Positions 34,649-46,314 of a DNA stretch of 49,048 bases are shown in pieces. Within the stretch, counting starts at the first letter, position 1, and each line of letters starts with the position of its first letter. The notes beneath the pieces are model-generated. The model saw only the letters and a list, made by a program, of their open reading frames with translations. It did no database searches and had not been told where the DNA came from. A program made the translations under genes and the position numbers. The stretch is from contig JARKOK010000112.1 in NCBI GenBank assembly GCA_029975765.1, positions 1 to 49,048 of the forward strand, written 5' to 3'. The stretch is from Aggregatilineales bacterium (GTDB lineage: Bacteria; Chloroflexota; Anaerolineae; Aggregatilineales; Phototrophicaceae).

Positions 34649-36685
34649 ATGCCTGTATTATCCCGCTTCACGCTGTTACTGCTGATATTCCTTGCCGCCT
34701 GTACCGCTGCCCCTGCTGTTAGCCCAACGCCTGACCCAACCACCACACCGCTTCCACCCACCGAGACGCCGACACTCAGACCATCCCCCACCCCGGCACC
34801 GACCGCGACACCGGTAGGCGAGGCTGGTGTGCGTTTTGTCCATGCTGTACCGGGCATGGAGACGATCACCGTCTATGCAGGTGATACCGCCCTGGCAGCC
34901 AACCTCAGACCGGGACAGGCTACCGAACGCACGACACTTCCGGCGGGAACTTACACCTTGCGCGTGGTGCCGGCGGGTTCACGTGCCAGCGCCGTTCCCA
35001 GTCTGGAACAGACCGTTGTGTTCGAGCGCGATGCGGCGCTGCTGCTGGTGCTGGCGGATACCGGCAGCCTCAGTTTCATTACTTTTCCCGATGCTGTCCC
35101 ACCCTTGAACGCGGGTGAAATCGGCCTGACGCTAATTAACCTGTTAAGCGACGTTCCCGAAGTAACCCTGTCTCAGCAGGGCGTCACACTGGCGGCAGCG
35201 CCGCCGGTTAGTCTCAGCACGGCGGTTCACCTCCCCGCCGACAGCGCGGGTCTGGAACTGCTCGGCGGCGGTGAGACACTGCTCCCGCTGGATGATGTCT
35301 GGCCGGCAGGTATTCATCGCACGCTGATTCTGGCTGGCAACCGGACGCAGCCAACCGCCGTAGCCGTTGACAGCCGCGCGCCGGGGCGCACCTCGCTGCG
35401 GGTGGTGAATGCGAACGCTAACCTTCCAACCGTTGATTTTTATCTGGACGATCAGCCTCTCGCCACGAATATCGAATATATCCGCCCGGCGAATCGAATC
35501 GAAGCCGTGACCGGGACTTATACGGCGCGTGTTTTTACCGCCGGAGCGAACCCCGCCAGCGATCAGCCTTTAATCAGTCAGACCGTCAGCCTGCCCGCCG
35601 CGTCTCATACCCTGCTGCTGCTGCTGCAATCGGGCGATAACTCTATCGTAGCAGTCTATCCCGAAGATTTGTCACCCACCCCGCCGCGTGAAGCGCGCAT
35701 CACGTTTGTTAACACGCTGGAACGTTTCTCCACAATCCAACTCCAGATGGGATCAGGGACGGTGCTGACAACCCGGTACGGCGATATTCCGCCGGCAGCC
35801 ACCTTCTCGGACGGCAGTTTCAGTTTTTACTGGGTTGGAGTGGAACGCAATGGCCAGGAAGATACCGCCGAAATCGCGGAAAATGTGCAGTTGCAGGCCG
35901 GGTATGCTTATCTGTACTTCATTACGGGGCGGGTGGACAACAACCCCGTCATCTTCAGCGATCAGGTGGGCGCTGCCAGTGAGTCCCCTCTTAGCGAGGG
36001 TAACACCATCTCGAATGAGGCCGCGCAGCTTCGGCTGATCAATGCCCTTGAAGATGAAACCCCCATCGAGTTTACCGCCGATGGTGTTCCGCTGGCCGTC
36101 GTCGAATACGGCCAGGGCACCGATTTTATCGGACTCGAACAACGGGGGGCGGAAATCGGTGTGCGCGTGGCCGGCAGCGAACTGGCGACGGACAGCGCCC
36201 TGTTGGAAAGGGGCAAACGGTATACAGTCGTCGCTTATGGCGCGGCATCTGCCGAGGTCGAACTGCTGATTATCCCGGATGCGGCGCTGGTTTTTGGTGG
36301 CACCACGCCCCACCTGCGCCTGGTGAATACCAGTCTAGATACGGATGTGCGGCTGGGTCTGGCCTATTCAACTGCCGGGCCGGTGATTGACAACCTTCCC
36401 GAAGGCACGGATGAACCCACTATCGAAGATTACCGCCGTTCCATCGCGGTTGGTACGCTCACGCTGGTCAACGACATCGCCGGGCGCGCCGATTCTGGTG
36501 TGATTCTGCTGCCAGCGGGCACCTTTAATCTCGATATACTGGATTCAAATCGTGCGCAGTTAGCCGTTTCACTGGCGTCTGTAGATTTACAGGCTGGCGC
36601 ACATTATGATCTGATCGCCTATCAGGAAACCAGCACACCGCGCGTGCGGGCGTTCATCCTGCCGTATCCGGCACGTTCGGACTAG
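34649..36685 (+). CDS. DUF4397 repeat lipoprotein
   Basis: A 678-residue predicted lipoprotein. The signal peptide ends in the lipobox LAAC with Cys18 as the lipidated residue. A Pro/Thr-rich spacer (about 20-57) is followed by about six DUF4397-like repeats beginning near 60, 156, 248, 349, 459 and 554; typical openings are VRFVHAVPGMETITVYAGD and LRVVNANANLPTVDFYLDD. Unlike the upstream gene it has no SH3 modules. The frame extends to 34565, but the ATG at 34649 has GAGG 7 nt upstream and starts the signal peptide. TACAAT at 34595-34600 may be its -10. It is probably a surface-exposed paralogue of the gene before it. Confidence 0.88.
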   Translation: MPVLSRFTLLLLIFLAACTAAPAVSPTPDPTTTPLPPTETPTLRPSPTPAPTATPVGEAGVRFVHAVPGMETITVYAGDTALAANLRPGQATERTTLPAGTYTLRVVPAGSRASAVPSLEQTVVFERDAALLLVLADTGSLSFITFPDAVPPLNAGEIGLTLINLLSDVPEVTLSQQGVTLAAAPPVSLSTAVHLPADSAGLELLGGGETLLPLDDVWPAGIHRTLILAGNRTQPTAVAVDSRAPGRTSLRVVNANANLPTVDFYLDDQPLATNIEYIRPANRIEAVTGTYTARVFTAGANPASDQPLISQTVSLPAASHTLLLLLQSGDNSIVAVYPEDLSPTPPREARITFVNTLERFSTIQLQMGSGTVLTTRYGDIPPAATFSDGSFSFYWVGVERNGQEDTAEIAENVQLQAGYAYLYFITGRVDNNPVIFSDQVGAASESPLSEGNTISNEAAQLRLINALEDETPIEFTADGVPLAVVEYGQGTDFIGLEQRGAEIGVRVAGSELATDSALLERGKRYTVVAYGAASAEVELLIIPDAALVFGGTTPHLRLVNTSLDTDVRLGLAYSTAGPVIDNLPEGTDEPTIEDYRRSIAVGTLTLVNDIAGRADSGVILLPAGTFNLDILDSNRAQLAVSLASVDLQAGAHYDLIAYQETSTPRVRAFILPYPARSD

Positions 36686-36704
36686 CAGCGAGGCTGGCAT
36701 TCGT

Positions 36705-36710
36705 TATAAT
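36705..36710 (+). promoter_or_regulatory. Candidate -10 element (TATAAT) for the polysaccharide block
   Basis: Perfect TATAAT 36 bp before the GTG at 36747, within the short gap after the DUF4397 lipoprotein. No -35 at standard spacing. Confidence 0.45.
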
Positions 36711-36746
36711 CCAGCCCGAACTGCGGACGGCACAGAGGATAAACCG

Positions 36747-39528
<2,782 letters not shown>

Positions 39529-39567
39529 TCCACCTGTTGTTTGACCAAACGCCTGCTTCCGGGAGTT

Positions 39568-40500
39568 ATGTTGGCCGATCTTTCGATCATCATCGTCAGT
39601 TGGAATGTCTGCGATCTGCTGGCGGCATGTCTGGACAGCATCATCAGCACAACCGGAGACAAACTTGAACTCGAAATTATTGTCGTGGACTCCGCCAGCA
39701 CCGATGCGACGGTTGCCATGCTGCGTGAACGTTATCCCCAGGTGCGGGTGCTGCCACAAACGGAGAATCTGGGTTTTACCCGCTGCAACAATCTGGGGCT
39801 GAAGGCCGCCGCCGGGCGGCATCTGATGCTGCTTAACCCGGACACCGAAGTTATTGGCAACGCTCTCGTCACATTGGTCAACTTCCTCGACGCGCACCCT
39901 GATGTCGGTATCGTTGGCCCGCATACGCTTAACAGCGACGGCACTACCCAGTCCACGCGGAGGCGGTTTCCCACACCGGCCATACTGTTTATCGAAAGCA
40001 CCTGGCTGCAACCCTATGCGCCCAAAGCCTGGCTCAATTTCTATTATGTGGCAAACGATGCAGCAGACGATGGTGATATTCTGGAGGTTGACTGGGTACA
40101 GGGGTCGGCGCTGGCGGCGCGGCGGACGGTCTACGAACACATCGGCGGCCTTGACGAAGGCTACGTGATGTACTCGGAAGAAGTAGACTGGTGCAAACGC
40201 GCGAAGGCTGCCGGCTGGCATGTGTTTTACGTGGGCACGGCGCAGATTGTCCATCACGGCGGAAAAAGCACCGAGCAGGTCATCGCCCGCAGCCATATCC
40301 TGTTTCAGCAGAGTAAGCTGCGCTACACTCGCAAACATCATGGCTGGCTGCTGGCGGCGCTGCTGCGGCTGTGGCTGCTGCTGAACTATACCGGTCAGTA
40401 CGCGCTGGAAACGGTCAAATGGCTGTTGGGTCACAAACGCGACCTGCGGCGCGACCGGATGCGTGCCTACGCGAAAGTTATCCGTACGGGGCTGCGCTGA
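39568..40500 (+). CDS. Family 2 glycosyltransferase
   Basis: A 310-residue GT-A fold glycosyltransferase, close to rhamnosyltransferase-like members. The nucleotide-binding start LSIIIVSWNVCDLLAACL, the ENLGFTRCNNLGLK motif, the metal-binding LLNPDTEV (DxD equivalent) and the acceptor-side GLDEGYVMYSEEVDWCKRAK segment (catalytic acidic residues) are all present. The frame begins at a TTG (39541), but GGGAG just ahead of ATG 39568 (or TTG 39571) marks the likelier start. It probably adds a sugar, perhaps the rhamnose made by the preceding genes, to a lipid-linked glycan. Its stop overlaps the next start (TGATG). Confidence 0.9.
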   Translation: MLADLSIIIVSWNVCDLLAACLDSIISTTGDKLELEIIVVDSASTDATVAMLRERYPQVRVLPQTENLGFTRCNNLGLKAAAGRHLMLLNPDTEVIGNALVTLVNFLDAHPDVGIVGPHTLNSDGTTQSTRRRFPTPAILFIESTWLQPYAPKAWLNFYYVANDAADDGDILEVDWVQGSALAARRTVYEHIGGLDEGYVMYSEEVDWCKRAKAAGWHVFYVGTAQIVHHGGKSTEQVIARSHILFQQSKLRYTRKHHGWLLAALLRLWLLLNYTGQYALETVKWLLGHKRDLRRDRMRAYAKVIRTGLR

Positions 40501-41645
40501 TGCGAATCGGGATCGTTACAGGTGAATATCCGCCGATGCAAGGCGGCGTCGGCGCGTACACCCGTATTTTAGCCGGAGAACTGGCGCGGCAGGGGCAGTC
40601 CGTCTTTGTTCTCGCCAGCGATCAGGCGCGTGAAGATCAATCGGAGATCGCTCTGACCAACACGGTACACGGCTGGGGCTTCGGCAGTCTGCGGTCGGTT
40701 GTGGGCTGGGCGCGCCAGCACCGGCTGGATGTGGTCAATCTTCAGTTTCAGACCGCCGCCTTTGTTATGTCGCCCTGGATTCACTTCCTGCCGGATGCCA
40801 TGCGCGGCCTGCCGGTGGTGACAACCTTCCACGACTTACGCTTTCCGTATCTGTTTCCAAAAGCCGGTCGCCTGCGTGACTGGATCGTGAACCATCTGGC
40901 GCGTGCTTCCGCCGGGGTGATCGCCACTAACCATGAGGATTTATCGCGGCTGCAACGGCTGTCTCATGCCGCGCTCATTCCGATTGGCAGCAATATCCTG
41001 CGACCGTTGCCCGCCGATTTTGACCCCTACCCCTGGCGCGGGCAGGCTGGCGCGCAGCCCGGTGATTTTCTGCTGGCCTACTTCGGCCTGTTCAACCACA
41101 GCAAAGGGCTGGATACGCTGCTGGCGGCATTGGCAGACCTGCGGCGTGGCGGGCTTCCGGCGCGGCTGGTATTTGTCGGCGGCGGCGCGGGCAGCAGCGA
41201 CCCAACCAATGCGGCCTTCATGGCCGAGATGACAGCCCGCATCAACCGTCTGGAGCTTAAACCCTGCATTCACTATACCGGTTATCTGGATGAAGCAGCG
41301 GTCGGCGCGTATCTTGCCGCCAGCGATGTGGTGGTGCTGCCGTTTACCGATGGTGCGTCATACCGGCGCGGCAGCCTGATGGCGGCGCTTCATTACGGCT
41401 GCGCGATTGTGACAACCACCCCGCAGGTAGACATCCCCACCTTTGAATCCGGTGAGAACCTGCTGCTTGTCCCCCCTGACGATAGTCCGGCCTTAGCCCG
41501 GGCCATCGAGCATCTGTACCGGTCGCCGGAGCAGATAGCACGGCTCCGGCAGGGTGCTGCGGTATTGGCAGACTCCTTCCGGTGGGATACTATCGCGCGA
41601 GATTATGTGTCCTTTTTGTACCGGTCTGTCACCAACAGGTCGTAA
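40500..41645 (+). CDS. Family 4 glycosyltransferase (GT-B fold)
   Basis: A 381-residue GT-B glycosyltransferase. The N-terminal domain opens MRIGIVTGEYPPMQGGVGAY, the acceptor-domain form typical of GT4, and the C-terminal donor-binding domain contains GLFNHSKGLDTLL, VFVGGGAG and the EX7E-like region around VVLPFTDGASYRRGSLMAALHYG. The frame is open from 40371, but the extra residues lie inside the GT2 gene and lack similarity; ATG 40500 overlaps the GT2 stop. It should transfer a hexose to the growing surface glycan on the cytoplasmic face. Confidence 0.92.
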   Translation: MRIGIVTGEYPPMQGGVGAYTRILAGELARQGQSVFVLASDQAREDQSEIALTNTVHGWGFGSLRSVVGWARQHRLDVVNLQFQTAAFVMSPWIHFLPDAMRGLPVVTTFHDLRFPYLFPKAGRLRDWIVNHLARASAGVIATNHEDLSRLQRLSHAALIPIGSNILRPLPADFDPYPWRGQAGAQPGDFLLAYFGLFNHSKGLDTLLAALADLRRGGLPARLVFVGGGAGSSDPTNAAFMAEMTARINRLELKPCIHYTGYLDEAAVGAYLAASDVVVLPFTDGASYRRGSLMAALHYGCAIVTTTPQVDIPTFESGENLLLVPPDDSPALARAIEHLYRSPEQIARLRQGAAVLADSFRWDTIARDYVSFLYRSVTNRS

Positions 41646-41647
41646 CT

Positions 41648-43978
41648 TTGTTATCTCATCGCCGTATCTTTTACCTGATTCTGGCGGCCTATCTTGTGCT
41701 TGCCACCATCTACAGCCTGGTAACACCGCTGTTTGAAGCATCGGATGAACTCTGGCATTACCCGATGGTCAAATATCTGGCAGACAGCGGCCTGCAACTG
41801 CCTCCACAGGACCCGGCAAATCCCGGCCCCTGGCGGCAGGAAGGCAGCCAGCCGCCGCTGTATTATCTGGCCGCCGCTGTACTGACCGCCGGCCTTGATA
41901 CGTCCGACCTCGATACGATCCGCCGGGTGAATCCTCATGCCGACATCGGTGTGGTGCGGCCTGATGGTAATGTGAACATGATGGTACACCGCCCCGGCGC
42001 GGAAGACTTTCCCTGGCGCGGGGCGGCGCTGGCGACACATCTGGCGCGCTTTTTCTCGATTGCGCTGGGACTCGGCACCGTGATCGTGAGTTACGCGCTG
42101 GCGCGGGAAATCTTCCCCGGTTGGCCGCTGGCAGCTTTGGGCGCGGCGGCTCTGACCGCCTTCCTGCCGATGTTTCTGTTCATCAGCGGCTCGGTCAACA
42201 ACGATAACCTGTCAAATTTTCTAGGCAACCTGCTCACGCTGCTGATCGTGCGGCTGTTAAAAATTTCGTCTGCTCACAGGGGCGAGCCGACGGTTCGCCC
42301 CTACCTACCCATGATCGGCAGTTACGCGCTGATCGGTGTGGTTACCGGAGCAGGACTGCTGGCAAAACTCAACCTCGGTTTTTTCATCCCGCTGGTGGCG
42401 CTGGCGCTGCTGGTGGTCAGCCTGCGGCAGCGCGATTGGCGACCGCTGGTGGTTGGCGGCGCCATTTCCGGTGGGCTGACTATCCTTATCGCGGGATGGT
42501 GGTATTTCAGAAACTGGCAGCTTTACGATGACCCTACCGGCCTCACCATGTTTTTGCAGATGGTCGGGCGGCGTGCTGTACCGGCTAATCTGGCGCAGTT
42601 GTGGAGCGAACGCCACAGTTTCACGCAGGCCTACTGGGGCTTTTTCGGCGGCGTCAACGTGCCGCTGCCGGAAATCGTCTATCTCATCTTTAACATCATC
42701 GGCGGCCTCGGCCTGCTCGGCGCACTCGCGTTCTTCGTGTATCTACTAATCAAACGACTTCGCGCAGCCCACCAGCAGTCTATCTCCCCCGCTCCCGATC
42801 ACGCAGAACACAGAGTCTATCACTTTCTGCCCGCTGCTGTCACAGTCCTCTGGCCGCTGGTCACTTTCATTTCTTACCTGCGCTGGACAGCAGAAACCCC
42901 CGCCTCACAGGGGCGGCTGGTGTTCGGCGCGCTGTCGGCCATCTCATTATGGATGGTCGTGGGTTTGCTGTGGTGGCTGCCCCGGCGTGTCCAGCCCTTT
43001 GTACTGGCGGCTGTAACCGCCTATTTCGCGGTTGTCGCGGCGCTCACGCCCTTTCTGGTGATCGCCCCGGCCTACGCACCGCCGGCGGCGATTCCCCCCG
43101 GCGAACCGGATGTCATCTTCACCGAACCAGACGATACTGGCGCGATTGGGCTGCTGGGGGCGCGCCTGACGACCGCCAGCGTTCAGCCGGAAGACTACGC
43201 GCAGATCGTCATGGACTGGCAGATTACACAGACGCTCCGCCGCGACTGGAGTTTGTTTGTGCACCTCGTCACCCCGGACGGTGTGATTATCGGCCAGCGG
43301 GATGTCTACCCCGGCGGCGGTACGCTGGCAACGTCCGATTTAGCGGCAGGTCGTGCCTGGGCCAACCCGGTCGCCGTCTGGGTTCCTCCGGCGGCCTATG
43401 CCCCGATGACGCTGGATGTCGTCGTCGGCTGGTATCACCTGCCAACCGGCGCGCGGCTGCGACTGTCTGACGACGCGGCGGAAACGCTGACCATCGGCCA
43501 GATCGAACTGCTGCCGCGTTCAGGCGATCTGAACCTGCCAAATCCGATGCACATCAATTTTGAAAATCGGCTTGAACTGGTCGGTTATGCGCTGACTGAC
43601 CTCAGCCCACTGGCCGGAGATACTCTCGAACTGACGCTGTACTGGCGGGGTTTGCAGCCGATGGATACGGACTATAAAATTTTTGCGAATGTTCTTGATC
43701 CACAAACGCTGACCAAGTACGCCGCGTCGGACGTGATGCCGGCACAGTGGCAGCGCCCGACAACCACCTGGACGCCGGGCGAAATTATCGAGGATACCCA
43801 TAACCTGAGCATTGACCCGGCTACGCCGCCCGGTATCTACGAACTGGAACTTGGTCTGTATCATGAAGCGCCGGATGGCACATTCCCCCGCCTGCGAATC
43901 GTGACGCCGGACGGCGGTATGGCGAATAACTTTATTTACCTCAGCCGCGTGCGTGTGCTGCCACGAGAGGACTCATGA
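41648..43978 (+). CDS. Polytopic GT-C-type glycosyltransferase-like membrane protein (GT39/ArnT-like)
   Basis: A 776-residue membrane protein with about ten or eleven helices in its first 470 residues and an extracytoplasmic C-terminal beta-rich domain. The first outside loop has the acidic pair Asp33-Glu34 (FEASDELWHY) and QPPLYYLAAA, the pattern of GT39/GT83 enzymes that use polyprenyl-phosphate sugars. I start it at TTG 41648, 3 bp after the preceding stop; a GTG at 41582 would overlap the previous gene by 64 bp. A short palindromic repeat (42278-42302) encoding AHRGEPTVRPY is inserted in a cytoplasmic loop. Its stop overlaps the next start (ATGA). Confidence 0.82.
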   Translation: MLSHRRIFYLILAAYLVLATIYSLVTPLFEASDELWHYPMVKYLADSGLQLPPQDPANPGPWRQEGSQPPLYYLAAAVLTAGLDTSDLDTIRRVNPHADIGVVRPDGNVNMMVHRPGAEDFPWRGAALATHLARFFSIALGLGTVIVSYALAREIFPGWPLAALGAAALTAFLPMFLFISGSVNNDNLSNFLGNLLTLLIVRLLKISSAHRGEPTVRPYLPMIGSYALIGVVTGAGLLAKLNLGFFIPLVALALLVVSLRQRDWRPLVVGGAISGGLTILIAGWWYFRNWQLYDDPTGLTMFLQMVGRRAVPANLAQLWSERHSFTQAYWGFFGGVNVPLPEIVYLIFNIIGGLGLLGALAFFVYLLIKRLRAAHQQSISPAPDHAEHRVYHFLPAAVTVLWPLVTFISYLRWTAETPASQGRLVFGALSAISLWMVVGLLWWLPRRVQPFVLAAVTAYFAVVAALTPFLVIAPAYAPPAAIPPGEPDVIFTEPDDTGAIGLLGARLTTASVQPEDYAQIVMDWQITQTLRRDWSLFVHLVTPDGVIIGQRDVYPGGGTLATSDLAAGRAWANPVAVWVPPAAYAPMTLDVVVGWYHLPTGARLRLSDDAAETLTIGQIELLPRSGDLNLPNPMHINFENRLELVGYALTDLSPLAGDTLELTLYWRGLQPMDTDYKIFANVLDPQTLTKYAASDVMPAQWQRPTTTWTPGEIIEDTHNLSIDPATPPGIYELELGLYHEAPDGTFPRLRIVTPDGGMANNFIYLSRVRVLPREDS
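42278..42302 (+). repeat. Palindromic repeat inside a coding region
   Basis: AGGGGCGAGCC (42278-42288) pairs with GGTTCGCCCCT (42292-42302), one G-T wobble, 3-nt loop. It has the same core as the intergenic palindrome at 24874-24900. It keeps the reading frame of the membrane glycosyltransferase. Confidence 0.65.
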
Positions 43979-46305
43979 GTCAGGATAAAGCATTGCTCAC
44001 GCCTCCACCCCGTGAGGTGGAAGTCGGACAGCATATCGAACCACCTATCCCGCGCCGGCATCTTTCGCCAGATGGGCTGGCTGTACTGGTGCTGGTGGCG
44101 CTGTGGCTGCTGTTCTTCTGGCGGCTGCTAACCCCGGTTGAGGGGGATCAGGCGTCATTGAAGAAAGGGGATTTCTCCGGGCAGTTCGTCGCCTTCGCCG
44201 CATACCAGTACGACCGGCTGACCGCCGGCGAAGTGCCGCTGTGGAATCCCTACAATAATGGCGGCCTGCCCTTCCTGGCCGATACGCAGTCGGCGGTGTT
44301 TTATCCGCCCCGACTGGTCACTATCGCCCTGGCGTCGCTGTCCGGCGGCTGGACGTACCACGCGCTCGAACTTGAAATGGTGTTTCACGTTCTGGCCTAC
44401 TCGCTGCTGATGTACGCTCTGGTACGTCGGATGACGCTGAAACAGCCGGGCAGCGTGTTCGGCGGCGTGGCGGCGGCGGTCACCGGCAGCTACGGCGGCT
44501 TCATGACCGGCTACGCGCCGCTGCAACTGGCGCTGCTGGAAGCGGGTGTCTGGCTGCCGCTGGCGGTGCTGGGGGTGCTGGAAGCGACCCGCCAGCCGCG
44601 TATTCAATGGGGCTGGCTGGCAGCAGCGGGCGCCGCGCTGGGTCTGTCGTGGATGGCCGGACACCCGCAAACCAGTTATTTTCTGTCGCTGCTGCTGGTA
44701 GGGTATCTTGGCTATCGCGCCTTCCTTCAGCGGTATCCCTGGCCGGTGTTGGTTGCCGGCGCGGGGCTGCTGGCACTCATCGCTGCGGGAATGGCGGCAG
44801 TACAACTGCTGCCCGGACTGGAATACCTGCCGCGCACGGCGCGTGTTGGCTTCACCTATGAGGCGAAAGGCAACGGCTTCCCGATCCGGGATGTCACCCA
44901 GTTTTTGTTTCCCGGCCTGATGAGCCTGTTTTCGCCGCTGTATGTTGGCATAGCCGGGCTGGCGCTGGCGGCGGTCGCGCTGTGGCGGCGAGTGCCGGGC
45001 AGTCTGTTCTGGGGCAGCCTCGTACTGGTCGGACTCGGTTTAAGTTTCGGCGCGAACAGCGCGATATTTCCTGCGCTGTACAATCTGCTGCCGGGGATGC
45101 GCTTCTTTCGCGGGCAGGAACGGGCCGCCTATCTCGTCGCGCACAGCCTCGCCATTCTGGCCGGGCTGGGGCTGGTACATCTGTTTAACTGGAACAAAGA
45201 CCAGTGGCCGAACGCCGCGAAAAACCTCCGGCGGCTGCTGTTTGGGCTGGCCGGGCTGACCGGTGCGGCGGTTGTCATTGTCTTTAATGAGTGGCTGAAC
45301 CATCAGGAAGAACTGGCAGACGAATTCAGCATTGTCATGTTTGGCGCGTTGATAGCGGCGGCAGCGGTATTCCTCATACGGGAAATGCTGGAACACCCAC
45401 GCACGCCGCTGTACGCCGGGCTGCTGGTGGCCGTCCTGGTATTTGACCTGTTTAGTATCAATATGGATGCACGCGCGACCTACGATGCCATCTCGCCGCA
45501 GCAGCAGTTGTCCCTGCCGCCTGATTATCCCTCTCTGCTGGCCGTTCCCCTTAATGACTCAACGGCTGTTCCTTTTCGGGTAGATGGTTATCGCGGCATA
45601 CACGACAATTTTGGCAGCCTGTACCGCCTGATGGACATGCGCGGCATCAGCCCCTTGTGGCTGGAGGGGCCGTACCACCTGGTTGAACCGGATTTAATCA
45701 ACCCGGTGGCCTGGGAGTTGTTCGCCGTGCGCTACGTATACACGGATTGGGAACAGATGCCCGTACCAAGCGAAATCGCGGCCAGCGGCGAAGACCGATA
45801 CGGGTCGGTCAAACTGCACCGGCTGACCGACCCGCGACCTTTCGCGCATCTGGTTTATGACTATGCAGCCGCCGGTGACGATGACCACGCGCGCGCGCTG
45901 GTTACGGGCGGCGGTATCAACCTGCGCCGTGTCGCCGTTCTGGATCGTGACCCCGGCCTGACCAAACACAGCCCTGCCCCTGATCACACCACAGCAGTTG
46001 TCACCGAATTTCAACCGGAACAGTTTACGGTTGAGGTCAATACACCTGCCGATGCGATACTTACCCTGGCTCACCCCGATTATCCGGGCTGGCAGGCCAC
46101 GATAGACGGCCAGCCCACCGAGATTTTACGGGCTTACGGCGCGCTGACCGCCGTCGTCGTACCCGCCGGCGAACATAACGTGCGCTTCACCTACGACCCA
46201 CTGACGTACCGCCTGGGCGCGCTGATCAGTCTGGCAACCTGGAGCATCCTCGGTATACTGGGATTGGTCTCTGCCATCCGGCAGTTCATGTTCAAACGTC
46301 AGTAA
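43975..46305 (+). CDS. YfhO-like polytopic membrane protein
   Basis: A 776-residue protein with about a dozen membrane helices and a C-terminal extracytoplasmic domain. The first outside loop, GDFSGQFVAFAAYQYDRL, then GEVPLWNPYNNGGLPFLADTQSAVFYPP, is the hallmark of YfhO-type proteins, which in Gram-positive bacteria add sugars to teichoic acids from lipid-linked donors. The C-terminal domain (HPDYPGWQATIDGQPTEIL, AYGALTAVVVPAGEH) is also typical. It follows a GT-C-type gene with ATGA overlap and precedes an O-antigen-ligase-like gene, so it is likely a late, outer-face step in glycan decoration. Donor and acceptor are unknown. Confidence 0.85.
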   Translation: MSQDKALLTPPPREVEVGQHIEPPIPRRHLSPDGLAVLVLVALWLLFFWRLLTPVEGDQASLKKGDFSGQFVAFAAYQYDRLTAGEVPLWNPYNNGGLPFLADTQSAVFYPPRLVTIALASLSGGWTYHALELEMVFHVLAYSLLMYALVRRMTLKQPGSVFGGVAAAVTGSYGGFMTGYAPLQLALLEAGVWLPLAVLGVLEATRQPRIQWGWLAAAGAALGLSWMAGHPQTSYFLSLLLVGYLGYRAFLQRYPWPVLVAGAGLLALIAAGMAAVQLLPGLEYLPRTARVGFTYEAKGNGFPIRDVTQFLFPGLMSLFSPLYVGIAGLALAAVALWRRVPGSLFWGSLVLVGLGLSFGANSAIFPALYNLLPGMRFFRGQERAAYLVAHSLAILAGLGLVHLFNWNKDQWPNAAKNLRRLLFGLAGLTGAAVVIVFNEWLNHQEELADEFSIVMFGALIAAAAVFLIREMLEHPRTPLYAGLLVAVLVFDLFSINMDARATYDAISPQQQLSLPPDYPSLLAVPLNDSTAVPFRVDGYRGIHDNFGSLYRLMDMRGISPLWLEGPYHLVEPDLINPVAWELFAVRYVYTDWEQMPVPSEIAASGEDRYGSVKLHRLTDPRPFAHLVYDYAAAGDDDHARALVTGGGINLRRVAVLDRDPGLTKHSPAPDHTTAVVTEFQPEQFTVEVNTPADAILTLAHPDYPGWQATIDGQPTEILRAYGALTAVVVPAGEHNVRFTYDPLTYRLGALISLATWSILGILGLVSAIRQFMFKRQ

Positions 46306-46314
46306 GGTTCATTC

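Noticed and set aside
40371-40499. N-terminal extension of the GT4 glycosyltransferase
   Set aside because: It lies entirely inside the GT2 gene in another frame; ATG 40500 starts the conserved domain.
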